DNA from: Saprospiraceae bacterium
GTDB taxonomy: Bacteria; Bacteroidota; Bacteroidia; Chitinophagales; Saprospiraceae
NCBI GenBank assembly: GCA_020629845.1
Contig: JAHDCQ010000007.1
Span: forward strand, 1-39,037
Direction of reading: 5' to 3'
Length of the DNA: 39,037 nt
Part shown: one piece after another, positions 8,601 through 14,148 of the stretch
How the letters are laid out: every line of letters begins with the position of its first letter
Numbering within the stretch: position 1 is the stretch's first letter
Translations under genes and position numbers: made by a program
The notes under the pieces: model-generated
Database searches by the model: none
What the model saw: the letters and a program-made list of their open reading frames with translations, nothing else
What the model was told of the DNA's origin: nothing

Positions 8601-8820
8601 TGTTTTTGGATTGCAACGGGCTTTCAAGATGGCGGGTGTTCAGCAATTGCTCATTAGCCTCTGGAAAGTCCCTGACCAACAGACTACGGAATTGATGCAA
8701 CTTTTTTATCAACATTATCTCCAAACTCAAGATGCTGCGTCTGCTCTTTATCACACTCAACAAAAGATGAACGAGCGATATAGTGCATTTGATTGGGCGG
8801 CTTTTGTGTTGTTGAAATAG
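5653..8820 (+). CDS. Exported TPR-CHAT protein (caspase-fold protease candidate)
   Basis: This 1055-aa protein has an N-terminal hydrophobic signal (about 18-35, LLNVWLLFLFPVLSVTAQ). It then has a long array of TPR helices (about 40-500; for example HLHHKNPYIGKLFYSLGRVY and DYDKAEQLHMETQKIDST), a coiled linker (about 560-640) and a C-terminal CHAT domain (about 690-1055). The caspase-type dyad is present: His894 in LHLATHGYFF and Cys971 in LAVLSACETALG. The family motifs EGVFGLQRAFKMAGVQQLL and SLWKVPD follow the Cys. CHAT domains are peptidases of the caspase/separase clan; several are immune effectors, but exported ones are uncharacterised. The start at 5653 is not certain, because residues 9-17 are encoded by a perfect palindrome (5680-5704). 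It is last in the co-directional cluster begun by the ECF sigma gene, with a 152-nt structured gap before it. Confidence 0.9.
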   Translation: MCERKQATTVEGLQDLRLLNVWLLFLFPVLSVTAQGIAFPEINQLITNNELESAAKAIEKATEHKKNQAGLKAATLRHLEGKLQAVKGEYQAAKATFKSIQIKRYKELKNVNNIQLASIYTELQELHQADSLLNVSKNTTWEYNYQLGLLRLAQHQYEAADSLFQQLLTDNSLPNISLQVLYRLGESKLEQEQFLAADSLLQLALTKTQDTLSIANIYIQNYLGRLKTKVGTYDEALTHFQIAIALAKQHLHHKNPYIGKLFYSLGRVYLKTGKFKKAEEKFQAAQPIYLKAYGKSPVYTQILSGFEELYRKLGQQERALDYALQQKEIYLEANNLREYARVVNNLSHSYRKFKEYDKADTLLTDAITRLEAAQLTEDRFYGLLQMNYGILKWTQKAYQQAQAALEIARQQFEVLYGKYHPWYAAVINYLAVLYERLEDYDKAEQLHMETQKIDSTTLGVTHPFYVNTLYNIARFYHLRGQDTLATNYFYNANQGQIDLIYNYYSGFDEQTRLDYLKQTESDFHRFYSYVLERPTLAIQAQNVSLAIKNLALDFSRNQQSLMTDMQDSSTLQQYEQWRSVKRTLAESYIKTSAQLTQAGLDIEALELEAERLEKALIRSDALRANQLNSPKRYTFEDLKSNIAPDEATIDFLRFRYHTPTRKTDSIYYLALVSRHDFDTPKLVFLGEAKKLRRMLRSDVRRAANNYIENPRIARDVYANIWQPLAKHVQGAKRIHIAASGLLHKVAFAALPTENGLLLDKHNFVYHGTLRAFIESKTSQAKPKQNSICLLGGADFDLDSLSLTQLATTPSKMIASNTVVDTSIFDASLAINDSLRSAVRFNYLAGTILEVTQVAQQFQAANWETNTLTGEQALEEHVKQLEGKNSPHILHLATHGYFFPPLKKGRKVADNGRGRIMAAKNPLLRSGLALSGANYRWQEGKSIPNVEDGILTAYEIANLNLNNTQLAVLSACETALGDVRTTEGVFGLQRAFKMAGVQQLLISLWKVPDQQTTELMQLFYQHYLQTQDAASALYHTQQKMNERYSAFDWAAFVLLK
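5680..5704. repeat. Perfect 25-bp palindrome inside the CHAT leader
   Basis: GTCGAAGGTCTT and AAGACCTTCGAC flank a single C, giving 12-bp perfect arms. It encodes residues 9-17 of the predicted CHAT precursor, just before the hydrophobic core of the signal peptide. A second hairpin follows at about 5730-5766 with perfect 12-bp arms (CTATTCCCTGTG and CACAGGGAATAG), within the signal-peptide codons. Either they are mobile palindromes tolerated in a leader, or they control translation of this gene. Confidence 0.85.
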
Positions 8821-8826
8821 GAATAA

Positions 8827-8854
8827 AAGCTGTAAAATTTTACTTCTACAGCTT
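8827..8854 (+). terminator. Probable terminator of the CHAT gene
   Basis: AAGCTGT (8827-8833) pairs with ACAGCTT (8848-8854), with further A/T pairing in the loop region, starting 7 nt after the CHAT stop codon. The following CTATTTATAAT is T-rich but has no uninterrupted T-run. It sits between convergent genes. Confidence 0.5.
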
Positions 8855-8862
8855 CTATTTAT

Positions 8863-8949
8863 AATGCTACAATGTGTCAATGATGCAATGTGATAATGAT
8901 GCAGTATTTTCCCCATTATCTCATTGTATCATTGACACATTCTAGCATT
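8863..8949. repeat. Long hairpin C between convergent CHAT and PLAT genes
   Basis: Arms 8863-8898 and 8914-8949 (36 nt each) match at 33 positions around a 15-nt loop. The arms carry the words CAATGTGTCAATGAT and ATCATTGACACATT. It lies in the 162-nt gap between two gene ends facing each other and could act as a two-way transcription barrier. Confidence 0.85.
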
Positions 8950-8982
8950 AAATATTTACTCAATTATGCAAGAGTTGATGCA

Positions 8983-10863
8983 CTAGATCACTTCCACTAT
9001 TGCGATGGCTTGTTTTATACTGCTAGGATGACGGTTGGGGTCTTCTTGGCATTGTCGCTTAAGCGAACGCGCAGGAGTAATGTAGTAGAACCCTTTTTGC
9101 GATGGAGCAGTAAATTCCATGTTAGCATTGTTTTTGCTCAAGCTACTATTCGAGTTAAAAACGCTATTAAAGAAACATTGTGAAACTACCCCTTTCATGC
9201 CCATATAATACTGTATAATGCAACCTGGACAGTATTCTCCTTCACTTCCTGTTGATTCCATTTTCCAACTGAAATTCAATTGAATTTTGCTGCCTGCCCT
9301 TACTCTAGCTACATTTTTTCCTGAGCCGTTCAAGGAGATATTATCGTACGTCATTTTTCGCTTTGACCATTCCGTTATTACGGGGGTCGGTATCAAACTC
9401 TCGGTCAATGACTCTACTTTGATAATGGCGATTGCATTACGCGGATTAACTGAATGACGACTCGGTGAAGCTTGGCAACTTCGCTTAAGAGAGACCGCTT
9501 GGGTGATATAGTAGATACCAATTTCGCTTGGTGCTTTAAAGCTTAGTGTTTTTTGCCCTTCTTTTTTTCCAAAGGAAGGTGTCCTAAATTGCTGATTGGT
9601 GAAGCATTCCGAAAAATTATCCTTCATACCTACGTAAAACTGCATAATGCAACCTGGACAATAGCCATTCTTCCCCGTTGGTGCTATCTCAAAATCAAAG
9701 GATAGAGCAATATCTTGCCCAGGTAATACTACCACATCATTTTTACCACTTCCATTGATAGAAATGTTTTTATACGTTGCTTGACGTTCATTCCAATTGA
9801 GGGATATTTCTTTACCGATTTCGTACACATAGCCCTTTCTTAGCCAATCTTGCTTTAGGGTGAGAATATCTATCTGCTCATCATAAGGAATGTACATGAG
9901 ATAGTCGCGCTCAATCTCATTCCAAAGTATAGGAACAATAGTACCTTCCTCGTTTATTTTAGGAATAGTTAAAATAGACTCTTGACCTTTTTGTACAATT
10001 TGTGCCCCTAATTTTCGCACATAGAACATTTTATCTCCATACTTATATCGTTGATAATCGTGCGGTATGGTGAACTTTCCTTTTCGGAAGGTAAATTTTT
10101 CTGGCGCAGCAGCATATTTCCATTCATAAGTAGATCCGCTAATATGCTCACTAGAGCTTTCTCTAGCTTCAGTCATGATTGTCTTATAATCAGCAGAGGC
10201 AGACGCTCCGAACGTTCCAGCAGGAGTAGGAGGACTAGTATAATTTAATGAAAAAGCAGCACCTACAGCAGTTGAGTTACTCTCTGAATAGCCCACTCGC
10301 TGTACGGAACTCCAGGTTTCAGTAAGGTTCATAGCCTGTTGCTGTACTGTGCCGTCTAAATTATTCATATAATTTACCACTACCGTAGTTATGCTGTTCG
10401 ATTCAGGAAGTCCGTCTGCATTAATGGTTAAATCGGGTCCTTTAGACTCTGTTGGCGTATATGTTTTTCGCGCTGAACCAATGTATTCATTAGGTCGAAA
10501 AACATAATACCCACCCGATTTATTTTTGTTCGTACACTTACAATCGCGGTAAATTTTTACCCATTCTAAATACCATCTATCAGCAAGATTGTAATGCAAA
10601 TCAATGTGTAGTTTACTAATTTTCCCTACATCCTCTTTCGTTACCGAAAATACTGTTTCCTCTCCTTTTTTTCTAGCTCCATCTACCTTAAACCAACCCG
10701 TATTTCCACGCGCTCCTTCAATTTTGAAATCTACTGCGTTTGCCGTACCTCCTCTATACACATTTTTAGAGTAGGCAATTATACAATAATCAATTAATTG
10801 GGCTGATAATTGATAGCTGCACATCATAAGCAGCAGGCTAACTAGACATAATTTCGTTTTCAT
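8983..10863 (-). CDS. Exported PLAT-domain protein with aerolysin-like middle and two Cys-rich C-terminal modules
   Basis: This 626-aa protein starts at the ATG at 10863, giving signal peptide MKTKLCLVSLLLMMCSYQLS; an upstream in-frame ATG at 10890 lies in an inverted-repeat arm and is unlikely. Domain 1 (about 34-106) fits PLAT/LH2, with RGGTANAVDFKIEGARGNTG and the closing W-x-L-E-W-V-K-I-Y. Domain 2 (about 155-285) is Ser/Thr-rich with alternating residues (FGASASADYKTIMTEARESS), a texture typical of the membrane-inserting hairpin of aerolysin/ETX-MTX2 pore formers. Domain 3 is a tandem pair (357-484 and 498-626), each with NISxNGSGKN, YCPGCI-x-Q-Y/F-Y-x-GMK and four Cys (402, 405, 420, 463; 545, 548, 563, 605). 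A lectin-like or pore-forming secreted protein is plausible. The PLAT call is fairly strong and the pore-former call tentative. It shares its upstream element with the ECF sigma gene. Confidence 0.75.
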   Translation of the reverse strand: MKTKLCLVSLLLMMCSYQLSAQLIDYCIIAYSKNVYRGGTANAVDFKIEGARGNTGWFKVDGARKKGEETVFSVTKEDVGKISKLHIDLHYNLADRWYLEWVKIYRDCKCTNKNKSGGYYVFRPNEYIGSARKTYTPTESKGPDLTINADGLPESNSITTVVVNYMNNLDGTVQQQAMNLTETWSSVQRVGYSESNSTAVGAAFSLNYTSPPTPAGTFGASASADYKTIMTEARESSSEHISGSTYEWKYAAAPEKFTFRKGKFTIPHDYQRYKYGDKMFYVRKLGAQIVQKGQESILTIPKINEEGTIVPILWNEIERDYLMYIPYDEQIDILTLKQDWLRKGYVYEIGKEISLNWNERQATYKNISINGSGKNDVVVLPGQDIALSFDFEIAPTGKNGYCPGCIMQFYVGMKDNFSECFTNQQFRTPSFGKKEGQKTLSFKAPSEIGIYYITQAVSLKRSCQASPSRHSVNPRNAIAIIKVESLTESLIPTPVITEWSKRKMTYDNISLNGSGKNVARVRAGSKIQLNFSWKMESTGSEGEYCPGCIIQYYMGMKGVVSQCFFNSVFNSNSSLSKNNANMEFTAPSQKGFYYITPARSLKRQCQEDPNRHPSSIKQAIAIVEVI

Positions 10864-10878
10864 TTTCTTTGAATTTTG

Positions 10879-10987
10879 GTTCTCTGGCAATTTTGGTGAT
10901 TAATCAAGCCTAATTTTTACAAAAGTTCGACCGCATACTAACTCATTTTGCAAAAATTAGGCTTGACCACCAAAATTGTCAGAGAAC
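10879..10987. repeat. Inverted repeat D with GTTCTCYGRCAA ends
   Basis: Left arm 10879-10924 and right arm 10946-10987 pair along their whole length except a 4-nt bulge and two transitions. The ends are GTTCTCTGGCAA and TTGTCAGAGAAC. Repeat G at 13021-13129 has nearly the same ends around a different interior. It starts 15 nt upstream of the PLAT gene ATG, so it would be in that gene's leader or promoter region. Confidence 0.85.
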
Positions 10988-11016
10988 GTGAATTTTTATT
11001 TATAAGAAACATTATC

Positions 11017-11070
11017 CGATTCAAAATTGAATCGTTACCCATTGATTGCAGAAAATTGGAAAGGTGACCC
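11017..11070 (-). promoter_or_regulatory. Candidate operator region of the PLAT gene, shared with the ECF sigma gene
   Basis: Read on the minus strand: GGGTCACCTTT (11070-11060), CTGCAAT (11051-11045), then CGATTCAATTTTGAATCG (11034-11017), whose 8-bp arms are identical to those upstream of the sigma gene. The step from the first box to the second is 19 nt in both copies; the step from the second box to the palindrome differs (17 here, 79 there). The PLAT ATG lies about 155 nt further on, beyond repeat D. Confidence 0.5.
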
Positions 11071-11148
11071 TTTGGGAAGAAAGTTATACTATGCTAGTGC
11101 TTTATCAAGTAGAAAATGAGGTATGATTTGCGTGGATTTTTTATAGGA

Positions 11149-11207
11149 GTATAATACTGATAGCACCTGTGAGGCTTTGACGAATACAGGTGCTATCAGT
11201 ATTATAC
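11149..11207. repeat. Perfect 22-bp inverted repeat E
   Basis: Arms 11149-11170 and 11186-11207 are perfectly complementary (GTATAATACTGATAGCACC and its complement) around a 15-nt loop. It begins 17 nt beyond the stop of the minus-strand surface-protein gene, as expected for a terminator or 3'-end stabiliser, but there is no T-run on that strand directly after it. Confidence 0.9.
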
Positions 11208-11223
11208 TGTATGCTCTACAAGA

Positions 11224-12033
11224 CTAAAAGGGTACTACCGAATTAGTCATTACACCCAAATGATTGCGATGTTGTACGCTAATAAAACCAGAGCTTACAC
11301 CTAAATTACTAAATAGTACTCCATCAAAACCATCAATATCCACTACCGTACCATCTGTTTTTACAAAAGCAGCTCTTTGGGCAATAATCGAACTATCATC
11401 GGAAGGTGCTCTTAGCTGAATTAACACCCAATCTACTACATCGGCTGGAATGTTATCCACACTTTCTGTACCTGTATAGTTATATGGAGACACATTGTAA
11501 GGCTGAGAAAGTGGAATAGTACCTACATCATTGAGGGTTTTGTTCATATCCAAACCATTGTAAGCACCTTGCAACATTACTTTAATTGGTATACGCTTAG
11601 ATGTACAAGCATCACTAGCTATAGCCGTCCAACGAATAACCCAGTTTTGGCTTTGAGCAAAACTAGCTCTTAATGGATTGGGAGTCATGCTACCGCCAAT
11701 AGTAGGTGCAACAGTTGGATGATCTGTCCATCTGATATATACTCTAAATCCTGTAGGTGTCGCATTATAAACGGCAGGCAATCCACTAGTCTGCCACATT
11801 CCTTGTATACTTCCACCAATGGATTCTAGAGTAACTAAATAGTGGGGTGTTCGAGTAAATCCGCAAGCAGAAGTATTTACATCAATATAAATCCCTGATG
11901 AAAAGTAATCGCGCCAATCACTTGGGTCGCTTACCCCTTGTCCTACGGTCATTGTTCCAACAGTCACTTGGGCAAGAAGACTAAAGACTCCAAGTAACTG
12001 CATGAATGCAGTGGTCAAAATTCTTAATTTCAT
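11224..12033 (-). CDS. Exported surface-type protein, apparently lacking a C-terminal part
   Basis: This 269-aa protein has a signal peptide (about 1-21, ending FSLLAQ). The first half (about 23-135) has SGIYIDVNTSACGFTRTPHY and TGFRVYIRWTD, a beta-rich pattern I recall from secreted proteins of varied phyla but cannot name. The second half (about 150-265) has MLQGAYNGLDMNKTL, VDWVLIQLR, FVKTDGTVVDIDGFDG and SVQHRNHLGVMTN. This segment is common near the C-terminus of large Bacteroidota surface proteins, usually followed by more sequence and a type IX sorting domain. Here it ends seven residues after HRNHLGVM, and a perfect palindrome follows. It is either a short natural form or a 3'-truncated gene. 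The function is unknown. Confidence 0.75.
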   Translation of the reverse strand: MKLRILTTAFMQLLGVFSLLAQVTVGTMTVGQGVSDPSDWRDYFSSGIYIDVNTSACGFTRTPHYLVTLESIGGSIQGMWQTSGLPAVYNATPTGFRVYIRWTDHPTVAPTIGGSMTPNPLRASFAQSQNWVIRWTAIASDACTSKRIPIKVMLQGAYNGLDMNKTLNDVGTIPLSQPYNVSPYNYTGTESVDNIPADVVDWVLIQLRAPSDDSSIIAQRAAFVKTDGTVVDIDGFDGVLFSNLGVSSGFISVQHRNHLGVMTNSVVPF

Positions 12034-12180
12034 GATGGTATAAATTTACTTATAAAATAGTTTTTACTGTAATGTATTCGTGTAGTGTATGTGTGATATG
12101 AAGTAAGGACTCGGACATAATTATTTCGGTTTAATTGAGTCACGATAAGACAGTAAGGTTTCATCTAAAAAAAGTACTTA

Positions 12181-12339
12181 AGGGAACTTGTAAAATATAA
12201 CCTACCAATTTTACTTGCTCTTTTTCCTTTATGCTACGTTAAAAAGCCTCGACAGAACCAGCTATGCCTACGTTTTTTGCCTTGCTTAAAGAAAAAATAG
12301 CTTCGCAAAATTTGGTAGCTTATTTTCTACAAATTCCCT
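12181..12339. repeat. Long inverted repeat F with internal direct repeat
   Basis: Left arm about 12181-12214 (AGGGAACTTGTAAAATATAA, then CCTACCAATTTTA) pairs with right arm about 12306-12339 (CAAAATTTGGTAGC, TTTTCTACAAATTCCCT) with a few mismatches. Inside is a direct repeat: ATGCTACGTTAAAAAGCCT near 12231 and ATGCCTACGTTTTTTGCCTT near 12265. It occupies most of the gap between the exonuclease and the surface-protein gene. Confidence 0.75.
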
Positions 12340-12434
12340 AACCAATAGTGAAAATTTAAATTTAAGAGGATTTTATAATCAAAGCAAAAAAAAGGAATGA
12401 ACGGTTAGTTTCAACAGACTATCGGTCTAATCTG

Positions 12435-13001
12435 TTAGCGCATATTACTTGAATCCACGACCTCAAACTTCCACTCTTCGAAATATTTGAGGAATATTTT
12501 GGCAATATTTCGGGCATCGTCTATGCCTCTGTGGTGGGTACCTTCTAGCTCTAGCTTTTCTTTTTCTAAGGCACGTTTCATACCAATGGCACGTCTTAGG
12601 TTTTTAATTTCGGCATATTGATGCTTTATGCTAATGTGCCTCGATACCCAAGCATGCTCTAGTTTACTAATTTGGCAGTCATTTATCAATTGGTTTTTAT
12701 CGTAAAAGCCCCAAGAGCATAAAAAATAGTCTTCCGCTTCGCATTCAAACCATGCTTTGAACTCCTCTACGACTTCATAAAAATGTGCAGCTTCATCTAC
12801 TTGCGCTTGACTGATAGAGGTCAATTGCTTACAAAAATCGCTTAATATCGGGAAGCGGATGGGTTTTACAAAGCGTTGAAATTCGGATTCTATTTCTTGC
12901 TGCTCATTGATGAGGACTGCCCCAATTTCTATGATTTCATTTTGGTATTTCATACCTTTCTCCCAGCAGGTCGCTTCTAGGTCAAGTACGATATATTTCA
13001 T
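12435..13001 (-). CDS. 3'-5' exonuclease of the DEDDh family (ERI1/KapD-like)
   Basis: This 188-aa protein shows the DEDDh layout: Exo I MKYIVLDLEATCW (Asp7, Glu9), Exo II around SWGFYDKNQL (Asp101), and Exo III THHRGIDDARNIAKIF (His157, Asp162). The middle motifs FVKPIRFPILSDFCKQLTSI and QAQVDE are those of the ERI1/KapD branch, which trims 3' ends of structured RNAs in eukaryotes; the bacterial role is unclear. The length is normal for a single-domain member. It would be a cytoplasmic two-metal nuclease acting on RNA or single-stranded DNA. Inverted repeats flank it on both sides (F and G), so it is probably transcribed alone. Confidence 0.88.
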   Translation of the reverse strand: MKYIVLDLEATCWEKGMKYQNEIIEIGAVLINEQQEIESEFQRFVKPIRFPILSDFCKQLTSISQAQVDEAAHFYEVVEEFKAWFECEAEDYFLCSWGFYDKNQLINDCQISKLEHAWVSRHISIKHQYAEIKNLRRAIGMKRALEKEKLELEGTHHRGIDDARNIAKIFLKYFEEWKFEVVDSSNMR

Positions 13002-13020
13002 GTTCTACTGTTATTTGTTT

Positions 13021-13129
13021 GGTTCTCCGACAAATCCCGTGATGAAGCCGAAGGAAAAGCAACCCCAACACTATTAATAAGACGCTTTTGTGCTTGCTTT
13101 TCCTTCGTCCACGGAATTTGTCGGAGAAC
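13021..13129. repeat. Inverted repeat G with GTTCTCYGRCAA ends
   Basis: Left arm 13021-13062 and right arm 13094-13129: GGTTCTCCGACAAAT pairs with ATTTGTCGGAGAAC, and CGAAGGAAAAGCAA with TTGCTTTTCCTTCG, with a small asymmetric bulge between. The 12-nt ends match those of repeat D (10879-10987) except at two transition positions, while the interiors differ. It directly precedes the exonuclease gene. Confidence 0.85.
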
Positions 13130-13192
13130 GATTTGTTTTTCCCTTCAACAGTAGATAGCTTGGAATTAGTTTCCTTTAATCGCGTAAATCCA

Positions 13193-13960
13193 TCAATCCT
13201 GAGGCAACTTAATAAGATTCATCACACAACTTTCGTGATTTCCGACGCTTAAAGCAAAGTCCTGCTTTACTTTCAATCCATTTGCATATTCCGCAGCTTT
13301 CCAGCAGGGCATAGCTCTAATAACTTCTAATAGCAAGGCATCTGTTGAGGCATCCTTAGCCTTGCGATATTCTCGACCGAATACATGGGCATCCACTACT
13401 TCGCCTTCTTCACTAATGGTGAAGCGTACAACTGCTAAGTCATATCCCTCAAAACTGCCTTTGGGAATATTCGCAATTGCTTTTTCTTGGATGTATTGTA
13501 GTAAAACTGCTTTGCCACCTATATAGCTTGCTTCCTGTTCGGGTTCTACTAAAAACTTGAAATCAAACCATTTTGGCTCATTATTGACTAATGTATTGTT
13601 TGGGATGTAATGCATTTTAATCGCTATTGCCTTGCCTGTATCTGCGGTCTTTAGAAGTTGCTTTTGTGCCGCTGTAAGGCTATCATCTTTGCCTGCTTCT
13701 TTTTTTAACTGCCCTTCCTGATGAGCCGAAACTTCTACCGAAATAAATTCCTGTACCCACGAAGGTTTATAATATGGATTCAAGTCGACTATGGTGCTTG
13801 CATTTTCTAATTGTAGTTTTGATAACGCGAGGGGTGGAGGAACTCTATTTACTTCAAAATGTAATTCATTCGTGTTATCTGGCGTAGTGATGCTTGCGCC
13901 TTGTGCCAAACTCCAAAGTGCAAAGGGAAGAATAACCAATGTTAGTAGTGCATTTCTCAT
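13193..13960 (-). CDS. Exported protein with TonB-C-like domain
   Basis: This 255-aa protein has a signal peptide (1-19, LVILPFALWSLAQ). Residues about 165-245 fit the TonB C-terminal fold seen in many Bacteroidota proteins: DLAVVRFTISEEGEVVDAHV, then VIRAMPCWKAAEYANGLKVK with the usual M-P-x-W-x-x-A pattern. There is no TonB transmembrane anchor or Pro-rich linker, so it is not an ordinary TonB. It is more likely one of the many periplasmic proteins that reuse this domain. The N-terminal half is not recognised. A TATCTTTG promoter box lies 23 nt upstream of the ATG. A second protein with a related domain is encoded at 26582. Confidence 0.75.
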   Translation of the reverse strand: MRNALLTLVILPFALWSLAQGASITTPDNTNELHFEVNRVPPPLALSKLQLENASTIVDLNPYYKPSWVQEFISVEVSAHQEGQLKKEAGKDDSLTAAQKQLLKTADTGKAIAIKMHYIPNNTLVNNEPKWFDFKFLVEPEQEASYIGGKAVLLQYIQEKAIANIPKGSFEGYDLAVVRFTISEEGEVVDAHVFGREYRKAKDASTDALLLEVIRAMPCWKAAEYANGLKVKQDFALSVGNHESCVMNLIKLPQD

Positions 13961-13983
13961 ATCTAAGTATTATGATTCTTCAA

Positions 13984-14017
13984 CAAAGATAAGCTGCAAG
14001 CTAGATTGGCACGACAA
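13984..14017 (-). promoter_or_regulatory. Bacteroidota-type promoter of the TonB-C-like gene
   Basis: On the minus strand TATCTTTG (13991-13984) is a full match to the -7 consensus TAnnTTTG, and TTG (14017-14015) lies 23 nt upstream, at the long end of the allowed -33 spacing. The ATG follows 23 nt downstream of the -7 box. Confidence 0.6.
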
Positions 14018-14068
14018 TCAAATGTAAATTAATGTAAATGGGTTGTAAAACTGCTCCTATGTAAAGCC

Positions 14069-14130
14069 CAATGAGTGAATTGTGAATGTCTGAATGAGCG
14101 AATAATGCTCGTTCTTTGGTGCACTCATTG
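14069..14130. repeat. Inverted repeat of CAATGAGTG/CACTCATTG with inner hairpin
   Basis: CAATGAGTG (14069-14077) and CACTCATTG (14122-14130) are perfect arms. Inside, GAGC and GCTC of the word GAGCGAATAATGCTC form a second small hairpin. The words resemble those in the repeat at 2043-2099. It lies just after the maltokinase gene's stop codon (minus strand). Confidence 0.7.
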
Positions 14131-14148
14131 AGTAATTAAGCAGGCGAG

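Noticed and set aside
8890-9183. Plus-strand ORF of 97 codons
   Set aside because: Starts in hairpin C and is antisense to the Cys-rich module of the PLAT protein gene.
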